A stretch of 35,802 bases of DNA from the NCBI GenBank assembly GCA_949297285.1, contig CASFRL010000062.1:1-35802 (forward strand). The letters run 5' to 3'. Numbering within the stretch: the first letter of the stretch is position 1; the number at the start of each line of letters is the position of its first letter. The DNA is from an uncultured Bacteroidales bacterium. GTDB taxonomy: Bacteria; Bacteroidota; Bacteroidia; Bacteroidales; Coprobacteraceae. A program made the position numbers and the translations under genes. The notes under the pieces are model-generated. The model was not told the origin of the DNA, ran no database searches, and saw only the letters and a list, made by a program, of their open reading frames with translations. This document shows positions 19,833-27,495 of this stretch, piece after piece.

Positions 19833-20432
19833 ATGGAAAATTTATTGCATTTTGATATTCAAGAGGTCGTCAGTGCCTTTCTCGTTTTGTTTGCCGTGAT
19901 AGATATTACAGGACTTGTGCCTATAATTATCGATTTAAAAGAAAAAGGCATAGTTATTAATGCTGCCAAAGCTGCATTTTATTCTTTATTCTCTTTTATC
20001 ATTTTCCTTTTTATGGGAAATATTTTGTTACAACTTTTCCATGTTGATATATCATCGTTTGCCATTGCCGGTTCGTTAGTAATTTTTGTAATGGCCATAG
20101 AAATGATTTTCGGCATAGAAATATTTAAGATGGATGGACCTGCCGGTTCTGCGACAATTGTACCGATTGTTTTCCCGTTGATTGCCGGAGCCGGTTCTTT
20201 CACGACATTGCTTTCTTTGCGGGCATTATACAGTTTGCTCGATATAATTATTGCATTAGTCCTGAATATATTGATTGTTTATGTCGTTATAAAGAACGTT
20301 AATATTGTCGAGAAATTATTAGGAAAAGGCGGCGTTTATGTGCTCCGTAAGTTTTTCGGAATCATTCTGTTGGCGATTTCCGTAAGAATGTTTATCGATA
20401 ATCTGACAAAATTATTGTCCTCCCTTTTATAA
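19833..20432 (+). CDS. MarC-family (UPF0056) integral membrane protein
   Basis: Membrane protein of 199 aa with six predicted transmembrane helices. The opening segment SAFLVLFAVIDITGLVPIII and the later PIVFPLIAGAGSFTTLL match the MarC family, whose usual size is about 200 aa. The physiological role is not settled; early links to multiple antibiotic resistance in E. coli were not upheld. ATG at 19833 (MENLLHFDIQ) is chosen over 19800, because a -7 promoter box overlaps the longer reading. It is divergently arranged with the Crp/Fnr-family gene, which may regulate it; that link is inference from position only. Confidence 0.88.
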   Translation: MENLLHFDIQEVVSAFLVLFAVIDITGLVPIIIDLKEKGIVINAAKAAFYSLFSFIIFLFMGNILLQLFHVDISSFAIAGSLVIFVMAIEMIFGIEIFKMDGPAGSATIVPIVFPLIAGAGSFTTLLSLRALYSLLDIIIALVLNILIVYVVIKNVNIVEKLLGKGGVYVLRKFFGIILLAISVRMFIDNLTKLLSSLL

Positions 20433-20568
20433 CAGATATTTTCCGCATATCATTCTAATTACTTATTGTCGGCCATCCTCAAGAAAAATGTGTCGATGAC
20501 CCGGCATGAAAAATTTTATTCAATGGCTTGTTTTTATTGTATCGGGGAGACTATGGAAAGCATCATTT

Positions 20569-20589
20569 TACCATGCGATTAGCATGGTA
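20569..20589. repeat. 8-bp inverted repeat upstream of the glycogen operon
   Basis: TACCATGC (20569-20576) and GCATGGTA (20582-20589) are perfect reverse complements around a 5-nt loop. No T-run follows. It could be an operator for a dimeric regulator or a weak terminator for the upstream gene. Confidence 0.4.
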
Positions 20590-20664
20590 TAGGGTTTAAA
20601 TACGATTCTTCCATTTTACGTTTTTATTTCAAAAACTCTTTTTTGATAAATAAATCGATTAATA

Positions 20665-20696
20665 TTTGGCTTTTTTGATAACAATTTTTATATTCG
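20665..20696 (+). promoter_or_regulatory. Possible promoter of the glycogen operon
   Basis: TATATTCG (20689-20696) differs by one base from the TAnnTTTG box. A TTTG (20665-20668) lies 20 bp upstream, the expected spacing. It would give a leader of about 65 nt before the ATG at 20768. Confidence 0.4.
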
Positions 20697-20767
20697 TAGG
20701 AACTAATATCAAGTATAAAAAACACATGATTTGACCGTTAACCGATTTTTTTTTAATTAACAATAAT

Positions 20768-22714
20768 ATGAGTTATCTGAAGTTTGACAAAAGTTTGATG
20801 ATTAACTTGGAGCAGTCTCTTCCTAAAGAAATGTTGCGAACAAACAAATCGGGAGCATATCATTGTACGACAATAGTTGACTGTAATACACGAAAACAAC
20901 ACGGACTATTGGTTATCCCGATTCCGGAAATGGACAATGAAGCTCACGTTCTTTTATCATCATTCGATGAAACCGTGATACAGCACGGCGCCCCTTTTAA
21001 CTTAGGTTTGCATAAATATCAAGGCGATTGTTTCAGCCCTAACGGACACAAATATATCCGTGAGTTCGATTGTGAAACAGTCCCTAAGACGGTGTATCGG
21101 GTCGGCGGTGTAATTTTAAGCAAAGAAAAGGTCTTTATTTCGCATGAGAACCGTATTTTGATTAAATACACCTTGTTGGATGCCCATTCTGAGACAACAC
21201 TGCAATTTCGTCCGTTCCTTGCATTTCGGAACGCAAATGCCCTTTGTATAGAGAATAATAAAATAAATCCGCATTATCAGTCGGCCTCGAATGGCGTGAG
21301 TTTCTGCCTTTATGAAGGTTATCCTCCCTTGTATATGCAATTCAATAAAGAAGTCAGCTTTGTGAGCGATCCACACTGGAATAAAGGGATAGAATATGTA
21401 AAAGATCAGGAGCGAGGCTATGATTACAAAGAAGACCTGTATGTCCCCGGATATTTTGAGATGCCTATCAAGAAAGGTGAAAGTATCATATTTTCTGCAG
21501 GAGTAGGAGAGATAAAACCCCGCTCTTTAGGTATGATGTACAACAAGGAAATGAAGATACGTACCTATCGCAATAGCTTCTTTAACTGTCTCAAAAATTC
21601 GGCACAACAGTTCTATTTTAAAAAACAAAAAGACAATTATCTGCTGGCCGGTTATCCTTGGTTCGGTGTTCGGGCGAGAGATCTGTTTATTGCTCTTCCC
21701 GGATGTACTTTGGCTATCGGCGATATCGAAGACTTCGAATCTATTATGCATACAGCCTTGCGGGCCTTGAAAAACTTTATGGAAAAAGGTGTTCAGGATG
21801 AGGTAATGCAAGGAGTCGAACATCCGGATATCCTTTTATGGGTTATTTGGTCGTTGCAGCAGTATGCAAAGGAGACATCGCTCGCACAATGTAAGAAGCA
21901 ATACGGAGCCTTAATTGCCGAAATTATCGATTATATCGTCAAAGGAAAACATCCGAATCTCTTTTTACACGAAAACGGATTACTATATGCCAATGGGCAT
22001 GATACTCCTATTTCGTGGATGGATGCCGTTGCATACGGAAAGCCCATTATACCGCGCAGCGGCTATTTGGTCGAATTTAATGCATTGTGGTATAATGCCT
22101 TGCGTTTTGCTGTCTCTTTGATAGATGGTGACCCTGAGCAAAAAGGAATAATCGATCGGCTGAATGCCTTGGGCGATAAGATTATACCCTCATTCAAAGA
22201 TATGTTCTTGAATGATTATGGCTATTTGTTCGACTATGTAGATGGGAATTTTGCCGATTGGAGTGTCCGTCCCAATATGTTGTTTGCACTTTCGCTCGAT
22301 TATTCTCCATTGGATAAAAAAGAGCGCAAAAAGGCGTTGGATATTATTACCCGGGAATTGTTGACACCGAAAGGTATCCGTACATTGAGCCCGAAGAGCC
22401 ACGGTTACTCTCCTACCTATTTGGGAAATGAAGCCGAACGGGAAAATGCCTATTATCAAGGGCCTACCCGTCCTTGGTTGATGGGAGCTTATGCCGAAGC
22501 ATATCTCAAGATTTTCGGATTAAGCGGCGTTTCGTTTTTGGAACGAATGCTGATCGGTTATGAAGAAGAGATGTCGAATAATTGCATCGGGACCATCTCG
22601 GAATTATTTGACGGAAATCCTCCTTATATGGGACGCGGTGCTATTAGTTTTGCCGCCAATGTAGGAGAGATCTTGAGAGTATTGAGTTTATTAAAGAAAT
22701 ACAACCACTTCTAA
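20768..22714 (+). CDS. Glycogen debranching enzyme, GH133-type amylo-alpha-1,6-glucosidase
   Basis: Predicted cytoplasmic debranching enzyme of 648 aa that removes alpha-1,6-linked glucose stubs from glycogen. The N-terminal GDE domain begins with the NKSGAYHCTTIVDCNTRKQH segment (about residues 27-46). The C-terminal (alpha/alpha)6-barrel domain shows YPWFGVRARDLFIALPG, then SWMDAVAYGKPIIPRSGYLV and EFNALWYNALRF, and PTRPWLMGAYAEA near the end; the Trp-Met-Asp-Ala and E-x-x-ALWYNAL patterns are hallmarks of the family. No signal peptide is seen. It is the first gene of a three-gene operon, 12 bp before the GT4 gene. Confidence 0.93.
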   Translation: MSYLKFDKSLMINLEQSLPKEMLRTNKSGAYHCTTIVDCNTRKQHGLLVIPIPEMDNEAHVLLSSFDETVIQHGAPFNLGLHKYQGDCFSPNGHKYIREFDCETVPKTVYRVGGVILSKEKVFISHENRILIKYTLLDAHSETTLQFRPFLAFRNANALCIENNKINPHYQSASNGVSFCLYEGYPPLYMQFNKEVSFVSDPHWNKGIEYVKDQERGYDYKEDLYVPGYFEMPIKKGESIIFSAGVGEIKPRSLGMMYNKEMKIRTYRNSFFNCLKNSAQQFYFKKQKDNYLLAGYPWFGVRARDLFIALPGCTLAIGDIEDFESIMHTALRALKNFMEKGVQDEVMQGVEHPDILLWVIWSLQQYAKETSLAQCKKQYGALIAEIIDYIVKGKHPNLFLHENGLLYANGHDTPISWMDAVAYGKPIIPRSGYLVEFNALWYNALRFAVSLIDGDPEQKGIIDRLNALGDKIIPSFKDMFLNDYGYLFDYVDGNFADWSVRPNMLFALSLDYSPLDKKERKKALDIITRELLTPKGIRTLSPKSHGYSPTYLGNEAERENAYYQGPTRPWLMGAYAEAYLKIFGLSGVSFLERMLIGYEEEMSNNCIGTISELFDGNPPYMGRGAISFAANVGEILRVLSLLKKYNHF

Positions 22715-22726
22715 AACTAACGTTGT

Positions 22727-23989
22727 ATGAAAGCACTCATGTTTGGGTGGGAATTTCCACCGCATATTCTGGGAGGTTTGGGAACAGCCAGTTACGGACT
22801 TACCAAAGGTATGTCAGAATGTGGCAATATGGATATTACCTTTGTGATTCCTAAGCCGTGGGGCGATGAAGATAAAAGTTTTGCTCATATAGTAGGAGCA
22901 TGCAACACGCCAATCGCATGGAGAGATGTTTCCTGGGAGCAGATACGCGACCGATTGGGCCGTTATATGGATCCTCAGGAATATTTCAACCTGAGAGACC
23001 ATATTTATGCAGATTTCAATTATATGCACCTTAACGATCTGGGTTGTATAGAATTTTCAGGCCGGTATCCTGATAATCTGCTGGAGGAGATCAATAACTA
23101 CTCTATCGTTGCCGGAGTAATTGCACGGACCTATCCTTGTGACGTAATCCATTCGCACGATTGGCTCACCTATCCGGCAGGTATCCATGCAAAACAGGTA
23201 ACCGGGAAACCTTTGGTTATACATGTGCATGCAACAGACTTCGATCGTAGCCGCGGTAATGTAAACCCGACGGTATTCTCTATCGAAAAAGACGGAATGG
23301 AACATGCCGACCATATTATTACGGTAAGTAATTTGACCCGTAGAACGGTGATTGAGAAATATGGTATCGATCCGGCCAAGGTAACCACGGTCCATAATGC
23401 CGTCGAACCTTTGAGCGAAGAGATCAAAGCTATCGAGATGCCTCGTAATACCAAAGAAAAAGTCGTGACGTTTTTAGGCCGTATTACGATGCAGAAAGGA
23501 CCCGAGTATTTTGTAGAAGCTGCTGCTCAAGTATTGCGGAAAAATAGCAATGTACGCTTTGTTATGGCAGGAAGCGGGGATATGATGAATAAGATGATAC
23601 GCCTTGCTGCCCAACGCAATATATCAGATCATTTCCATTTTACGGGTTTCCTTAAAGGAAAACAGGTGTATGAAATGTTGAAGGCGAGCGACGTTTATGT
23701 GATGCCTTCCGTATCCGAACCGTTCGGAATATCACCACTTGAGGCCATGCAGGTCGGAGTCCCCTCGATCATTTCAAAACAGTCGGGATGTGCTGAGATT
23801 CTGACCAATGCGATAAAAACCGACTATTGGGATATCGACGCAATGGCCGATGCGATATACTCGATAATAACTTATCCTGCCATGTACCAGCAATTAAAAA
23901 CCGAAGGAAAGAAAGAAGTGGATGAGATCAAATGGGTATATGCCGGACAAAAAGTGATTGACATTTATAATAAGGTGATTTATCGGTAA
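22727..23989 (+). CDS. GT4-family glycosyltransferase, probable glycogen/starch synthase
   Basis: GT-B fold glycosyltransferase of 420 aa. The N-terminal half opens with MFGWEFPPHILGGLGTASYG, whose GGLG loop resembles the acceptor/donor loop of glycogen synthases, and has HSHDWLTYPAG at about 142-152. The C-terminal half carries LGRITMQKGPEYF (Arg252 and Lys257, donor phosphate contacts) and the EPFGISPLE pattern with Glu331 and Glu339, the E-x7-E motif. Neighbouring debranching and GH57 genes support a role in alpha-glucan elongation, probably from an NDP-glucose. The exact donor and product cannot be read from sequence. Confidence 0.88.
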   Translation: MKALMFGWEFPPHILGGLGTASYGLTKGMSECGNMDITFVIPKPWGDEDKSFAHIVGACNTPIAWRDVSWEQIRDRLGRYMDPQEYFNLRDHIYADFNYMHLNDLGCIEFSGRYPDNLLEEINNYSIVAGVIARTYPCDVIHSHDWLTYPAGIHAKQVTGKPLVIHVHATDFDRSRGNVNPTVFSIEKDGMEHADHIITVSNLTRRTVIEKYGIDPAKVTTVHNAVEPLSEEIKAIEMPRNTKEKVVTFLGRITMQKGPEYFVEAAAQVLRKNSNVRFVMAGSGDMMNKMIRLAAQRNISDHFHFTGFLKGKQVYEMLKASDVYVMPSVSEPFGISPLEAMQVGVPSIISKQSGCAEILTNAIKTDYWDIDAMADAIYSIITYPAMYQQLKTEGKKEVDEIKWVYAGQKVIDIYNKVIYR

Positions 23990-24029
23990 CCTTATGCTTT
24001 AATTAATCAGAAATAAAAAATAATATGAT

Positions 24030-25406
24030 ATGAAAACCATCTGTTTTTATTTTCAAATTCACCAACCGTTCCGTCTGAAACGCTATCGTTTCTTTGATAT
24101 AGGTAACGATCACTATTATTATGATGATTTTAATAATGAAGAAATCATGAGTCGTATAGCCCATCGATCTTATATCCCGGCAAATTATACTTTGTTGGAA
24201 ATGATTAAGAATTCGAATGGGAAATTCAAGGTCGCATTTTCGATTTCCGGAGTTGCATTGGAACAATTTGAAATCTATGTACCTGAGTTTATCGACAGTA
24301 TGAAAGAGCTGGCAAAAACAGGATGTGTTGAGTTCCTTTCCGAAACTTATCCCCATTCTTTAGCTTCGCTCAAAGATCCCGACGAATTTATCGAGCAGGT
24401 AAAAGTACATGATGACAAGATAGAAATGCTTTTCGGACAGCGTCCCAAAGTATTCCGCAATACCGAGCTGATTTATTCTGATGAGATTGCGGGAATGGTG
24501 GCATCTATGGGCTTTAAAGGGTGCATTACAGACGGAGCTAAACATATTTTAGGATGGAAGAGTCCCAATTATTTGTATAGTTCGGCCGCTACACCCAAAC
24601 TGAAATTGTTGCTTAAAAACTCGAAATTGAGTGATGATATATCTTTCCGTTTCTCAAATTATGAATGGAATGAATATCCGTTGACTGCCGATAAATTTAT
24701 AAACTGGATTATCTCTCTTCCCGAGACGGAGCAGATCGTAAACTTATTTATGAATTATGAAACGTTAGGAGAATTGCAACCGCGGGAAACAGGAATATTC
24801 GAATTTATGAAGGCTTTACCTCGTTTTGCTGAGGAAAAAGGTATATCGTTTTCTACGCCTACCGAAATCATTACGAAGTTAAAACCCGTAGATTCCTTAT
24901 CGGTGCCTTATCCTATATCTTGGGCCGACGAAGAACGGGATACAAGTGCATGGTTAGGCAATTTGCTCCAGAATGAAGCATTCGAAAAGCTCTATTCCAT
25001 GGCAGAACGTGTCCGGTTGTGTAATGATCGCCGTTTGAAACAAGACTGGAATTATTTGCAAGCCAGTGACCATTTTTACTATATGTGTACCAAACATTTT
25101 TCTGATGGCGCCGTGCACAGTCATTATAGCCCCTATGACTCGCCTTATGAAGCATTTACCAATTATATGAATGTCTTGAGCGACTTTATCGTGCGGGTAA
25201 AGGCACAGTATCCCGATTCGATCGAGAACGAAGAGTTGAACTCTTTGATTACGACAATCCGTAATCAGGCTTCTGAAATAGAACTTTTGCAAAAGGAGTT
25301 GAAATCGGCAAAAGCCGAAAAAGCTGCTCGGGCAAAAGCTAAGAAAGCAGAAGTTGTAGAAAGCAAAAAAACAACGACGAAAAAGACAACTGCAAAGGAG
25401 AAATAA
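24030..25406 (+). CDS. GH57-family alpha-amylase-like protein with substituted catalytic Asp
   Basis: Glycoside hydrolase family 57 protein, 458 aa, no signal peptide. Conserved regions are seen in order: HQP (residues 11-13), GCVEFLSETYPHSL (98-111), FRNTELIYSDEI (142-153) with the nucleophile position Glu146 kept, and NLFMNYETLGE (238-248). In the last motif the family's catalytic Asp is replaced by Asn242 (codon AAT, 24753-24755). It may be a weak or non-catalytic 'amylase-like' member with a glucan-binding or regulatory role. The C-terminal ~55 residues form a likely coiled coil ending in a Lys/Ala/Thr-rich basic tail. It is the third gene of the glycogen operon. Confidence 0.88.
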   Translation: MKTICFYFQIHQPFRLKRYRFFDIGNDHYYYDDFNNEEIMSRIAHRSYIPANYTLLEMIKNSNGKFKVAFSISGVALEQFEIYVPEFIDSMKELAKTGCVEFLSETYPHSLASLKDPDEFIEQVKVHDDKIEMLFGQRPKVFRNTELIYSDEIAGMVASMGFKGCITDGAKHILGWKSPNYLYSSAATPKLKLLLKNSKLSDDISFRFSNYEWNEYPLTADKFINWIISLPETEQIVNLFMNYETLGELQPRETGIFEFMKALPRFAEEKGISFSTPTEIITKLKPVDSLSVPYPISWADEERDTSAWLGNLLQNEAFEKLYSMAERVRLCNDRRLKQDWNYLQASDHFYYMCTKHFSDGAVHSHYSPYDSPYEAFTNYMNVLSDFIVRVKAQYPDSIENEELNSLITTIRNQASEIELLQKELKSAKAEKAARAKAKKAEVVESKKTTTKKTTAKEK

Positions 25407-25428
25407 CCTGTTTGTCTTTTGACTGAAT

Positions 25429-25478
25429 ATTAAACTGCACCCCGATTGTCTTATAAAACAATCGGGGTGCAGTTTAAT
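25429..25478. terminator. Bidirectional terminator between convergent operons
   Basis: A 21-bp perfect inverted repeat (arms 25429-25449 and 25458-25478, 8-nt loop) with the GC-rich core GCACCCCGATTG. The AT-rich outer ends act as short T-runs on both strands. It lies between the plus-strand GH57 gene and the minus-strand C10 peptidase gene and can serve both. Confidence 0.85.
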
Positions 25479-25607
25479 GTTAGAACGAATACAAGATTTT
25501 GTTTTATCCGCATTCAGATCCAATTTAAATCTATTCAAATAGATACTCTCTCTTTGATTTTATCGTTATCACAAATCCGTGTCTAAAGAAAGAGCTTATT
25601 CAGAAAA

Positions 25608-27329
25608 TTATTTCCATATTTTTTCTGTATGTAGTCCTCGTTTTATCAAGAAAAAACCATTTCCCGGAATATCTTCTTTTTTGAAGGATGTGGCAGGAGC
25701 TTCATATACACACCGACCGTAAAAATCATATACATATATTTGGCCGTCTGTCGTCCCTCCCAAAGGCATGATTTGCTGCGGCAATGCTGTTACCGTCGGA
25801 TCTTGATCTATTCCAACATAGGTAATAATACCATTTGCCGTATAATTATCGCCGTTTTTTATCAGTACACATTCATTTATTTTATCCGTATCATAACGAG
25901 GTCTTATCCATTCTGTCTCTCCTTTCCTGCGGAATGCCGCATAAACATGGTATGTCCCATCGGGTAAGTCGTTGGGGATAGGAAGGTACATGGCAGAGGT
26001 CAGTAGAATATTTCCCCATGGAGCCAGACCTTCTTCTCCTGTATCCTTACTTGTCCATTCATGCAAGTACCCGTTTTCTCCCTCCAATAATATGGCCAAA
26101 GTACCGTATTCTGTATTCTCTGAACCGTTATACATGCGGATTGTTGTCCCGAGGTTCAAGTATGAGGAGAAAGAGACATCCAAAGCGCTTTCGTAGATAT
26201 AGAGCTCTGCATAATAAGGAATGTTCTCTTTATTTGCCGGAGCAATGCCGATAATCATGTTTTGGGCTTCGCTGTACTGATTCCCCGTAGACGGATTAAG
26301 TAGTGAAATATCATACATACCGTTATATCTTCCCGTCCAACCCCAGTTTACGTGTACCAGACCCTTTTCGTCATATCCGTCCACAATAAAAGCATGGGCG
26401 TTGTATGAGGGCGTTTGGCCTGTATATAAAATTGGCCTTCCTGCATTCAATTCGCGCATGACGAGAAACATCCAATCGTCGATGCTGTATTTGTTTCGAT
26501 AACGTATTTGGATGTTCTTGCTGTAATTGAAATTCTCTCTTAATGCCCGTATGGCATCTTCTTCGAAAGCTGAGCTTATTGAGGTCGAATATATGGTATT
26601 TACCGCCACTCCACAATGGTACATCAATTGTGATGCTTGTTCAATTTGCATTTCTGTCGGATAGTCGTAATTATCGGGCATCAAGTCCCAGTCATAGACC
26701 GTATTGCCGAAGTTTGCACTCAACGTAGTCGGTTGTCCGTCGAGAGTCGTTTCATAAGAATATGATCCGATACCTCTTTCCGGCCATTTATAGTACTGCA
26801 TAATTTGTGCCATAGCTGTGGCTACGCATCCTGTAAGGCAAGGATATGAAGATGCCGCAGATTGGGGACATTTCATATAGAATGGATAATCTTGTCCCCA
26901 TTCGGCAGTAGTCAAAGCCGATACAGATTGGGCAAATTCGTTTTCGTCAACAATTTTTTGTATATCGGCACTATTTGTCGATGTAGATTTTTCTTCCAAA
27001 GCCTTATTCATGGTATTCATCCACCATTTCAGTCCGTCAGGCATATCGGTCGATGAAAATTCAGTATAGGAGTATCCCAATATCGGAGCAAAAGAGTCAT
27101 CATTGGCAATGATGGCAAAACCTTCATTGTTCTCATATCCCATTACCGTAAGCCCGGTCATGGTTTGCAAAGGAACAATCTTTGCCGTTTTGTCTAAATT
27201 TTTCTGGATTGATGTTCTCTCCAATACTATTGCCGCCGCTTTTTGTTTCTCAGATAAACTTCGTTCTGCGGCCAACATCGTATTACAGCATAGTAAAACG
27301 AGGAGAAATAGCGTCAGCGATTTTTTCAT
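25608..27329 (-). CDS. Secreted C10-family (streptopain-like) cysteine peptidase
   Basis: Predicted exported cysteine protease, 573 aa. It has a signal peptide (about residues 1-20) and a propeptide-like region (about 22-140). The catalytic domain holds Cys168 in TGCVATAMAQIMQYY and His312 in NAHAFIVDGYD, with the family Trp-rich segment HVNWGW (326-331). About 200 further residues follow. The last ~45 (YVYDFYGRCVYE to GFFLIKRGLHTEKIWK) resemble the C-terminal sorting domains used by type IX secretion in Bacteroidota. The family includes streptopain, Porphyromonas PrtT and Prevotella interpain. The gene stands alone with a 166-bp upstream gap. The substrate is unknown. Confidence 0.92.
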   Translation of the reverse strand: MKKSLTLFLLVLLCCNTMLAAERSLSEKQKAAAIVLERTSIQKNLDKTAKIVPLQTMTGLTVMGYENNEGFAIIANDDSFAPILGYSYTEFSSTDMPDGLKWWMNTMNKALEEKSTSTNSADIQKIVDENEFAQSVSALTTAEWGQDYPFYMKCPQSAASSYPCLTGCVATAMAQIMQYYKWPERGIGSYSYETTLDGQPTTLSANFGNTVYDWDLMPDNYDYPTEMQIEQASQLMYHCGVAVNTIYSTSISSAFEEDAIRALRENFNYSKNIQIRYRNKYSIDDWMFLVMRELNAGRPILYTGQTPSYNAHAFIVDGYDEKGLVHVNWGWTGRYNGMYDISLLNPSTGNQYSEAQNMIIGIAPANKENIPYYAELYIYESALDVSFSSYLNLGTTIRMYNGSENTEYGTLAILLEGENGYLHEWTSKDTGEEGLAPWGNILLTSAMYLPIPNDLPDGTYHVYAAFRRKGETEWIRPRYDTDKINECVLIKNGDNYTANGIITYVGIDQDPTVTALPQQIMPLGGTTDGQIYVYDFYGRCVYEAPATSFKKEDIPGNGFFLIKRGLHTEKIWK

Positions 27330-27437
27330 ATTAACTTTATTTTAGGTGACATATTTGCTTTATATTCTGCTAATGCAGAGACATTTTCTTAAAAATACAA
27401 ATTGTTTTCTAAATAAACAATAAAATATAGAGTATAA

Positions 27438-27463
27438 AAAATAAAAAACCTTCACGAGGAAGA
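27438..27463 (-). terminator. Possible terminator after the GH63-type gene
   Basis: On the minus strand a short stem (CTTC with GAAG, loop CTCGT) is followed by GTTTTTTATTTTTT. The stem is only 4 bp, so it is weak, but the T-run is strong and the position 33-58 bp after the stop codon fits. Confidence 0.35.
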
Positions 27464-27495
27464 GCTGAAGAGCTAAAAGAACTTTTCAAAGTGCA

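Larger units (their letters stand above)
20433..20767. other. Intergenic stretch before the glycogen operon
   Basis: No gene is seen in these 335 bp. The stretch holds a perfect 8-bp hairpin repeat at 20569-20589 and a possible promoter at 20665-20696. No clear T-tailed terminator was found after the MarC-family gene, so read-through into the glycogen genes is possible. Confidence 0.5.
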
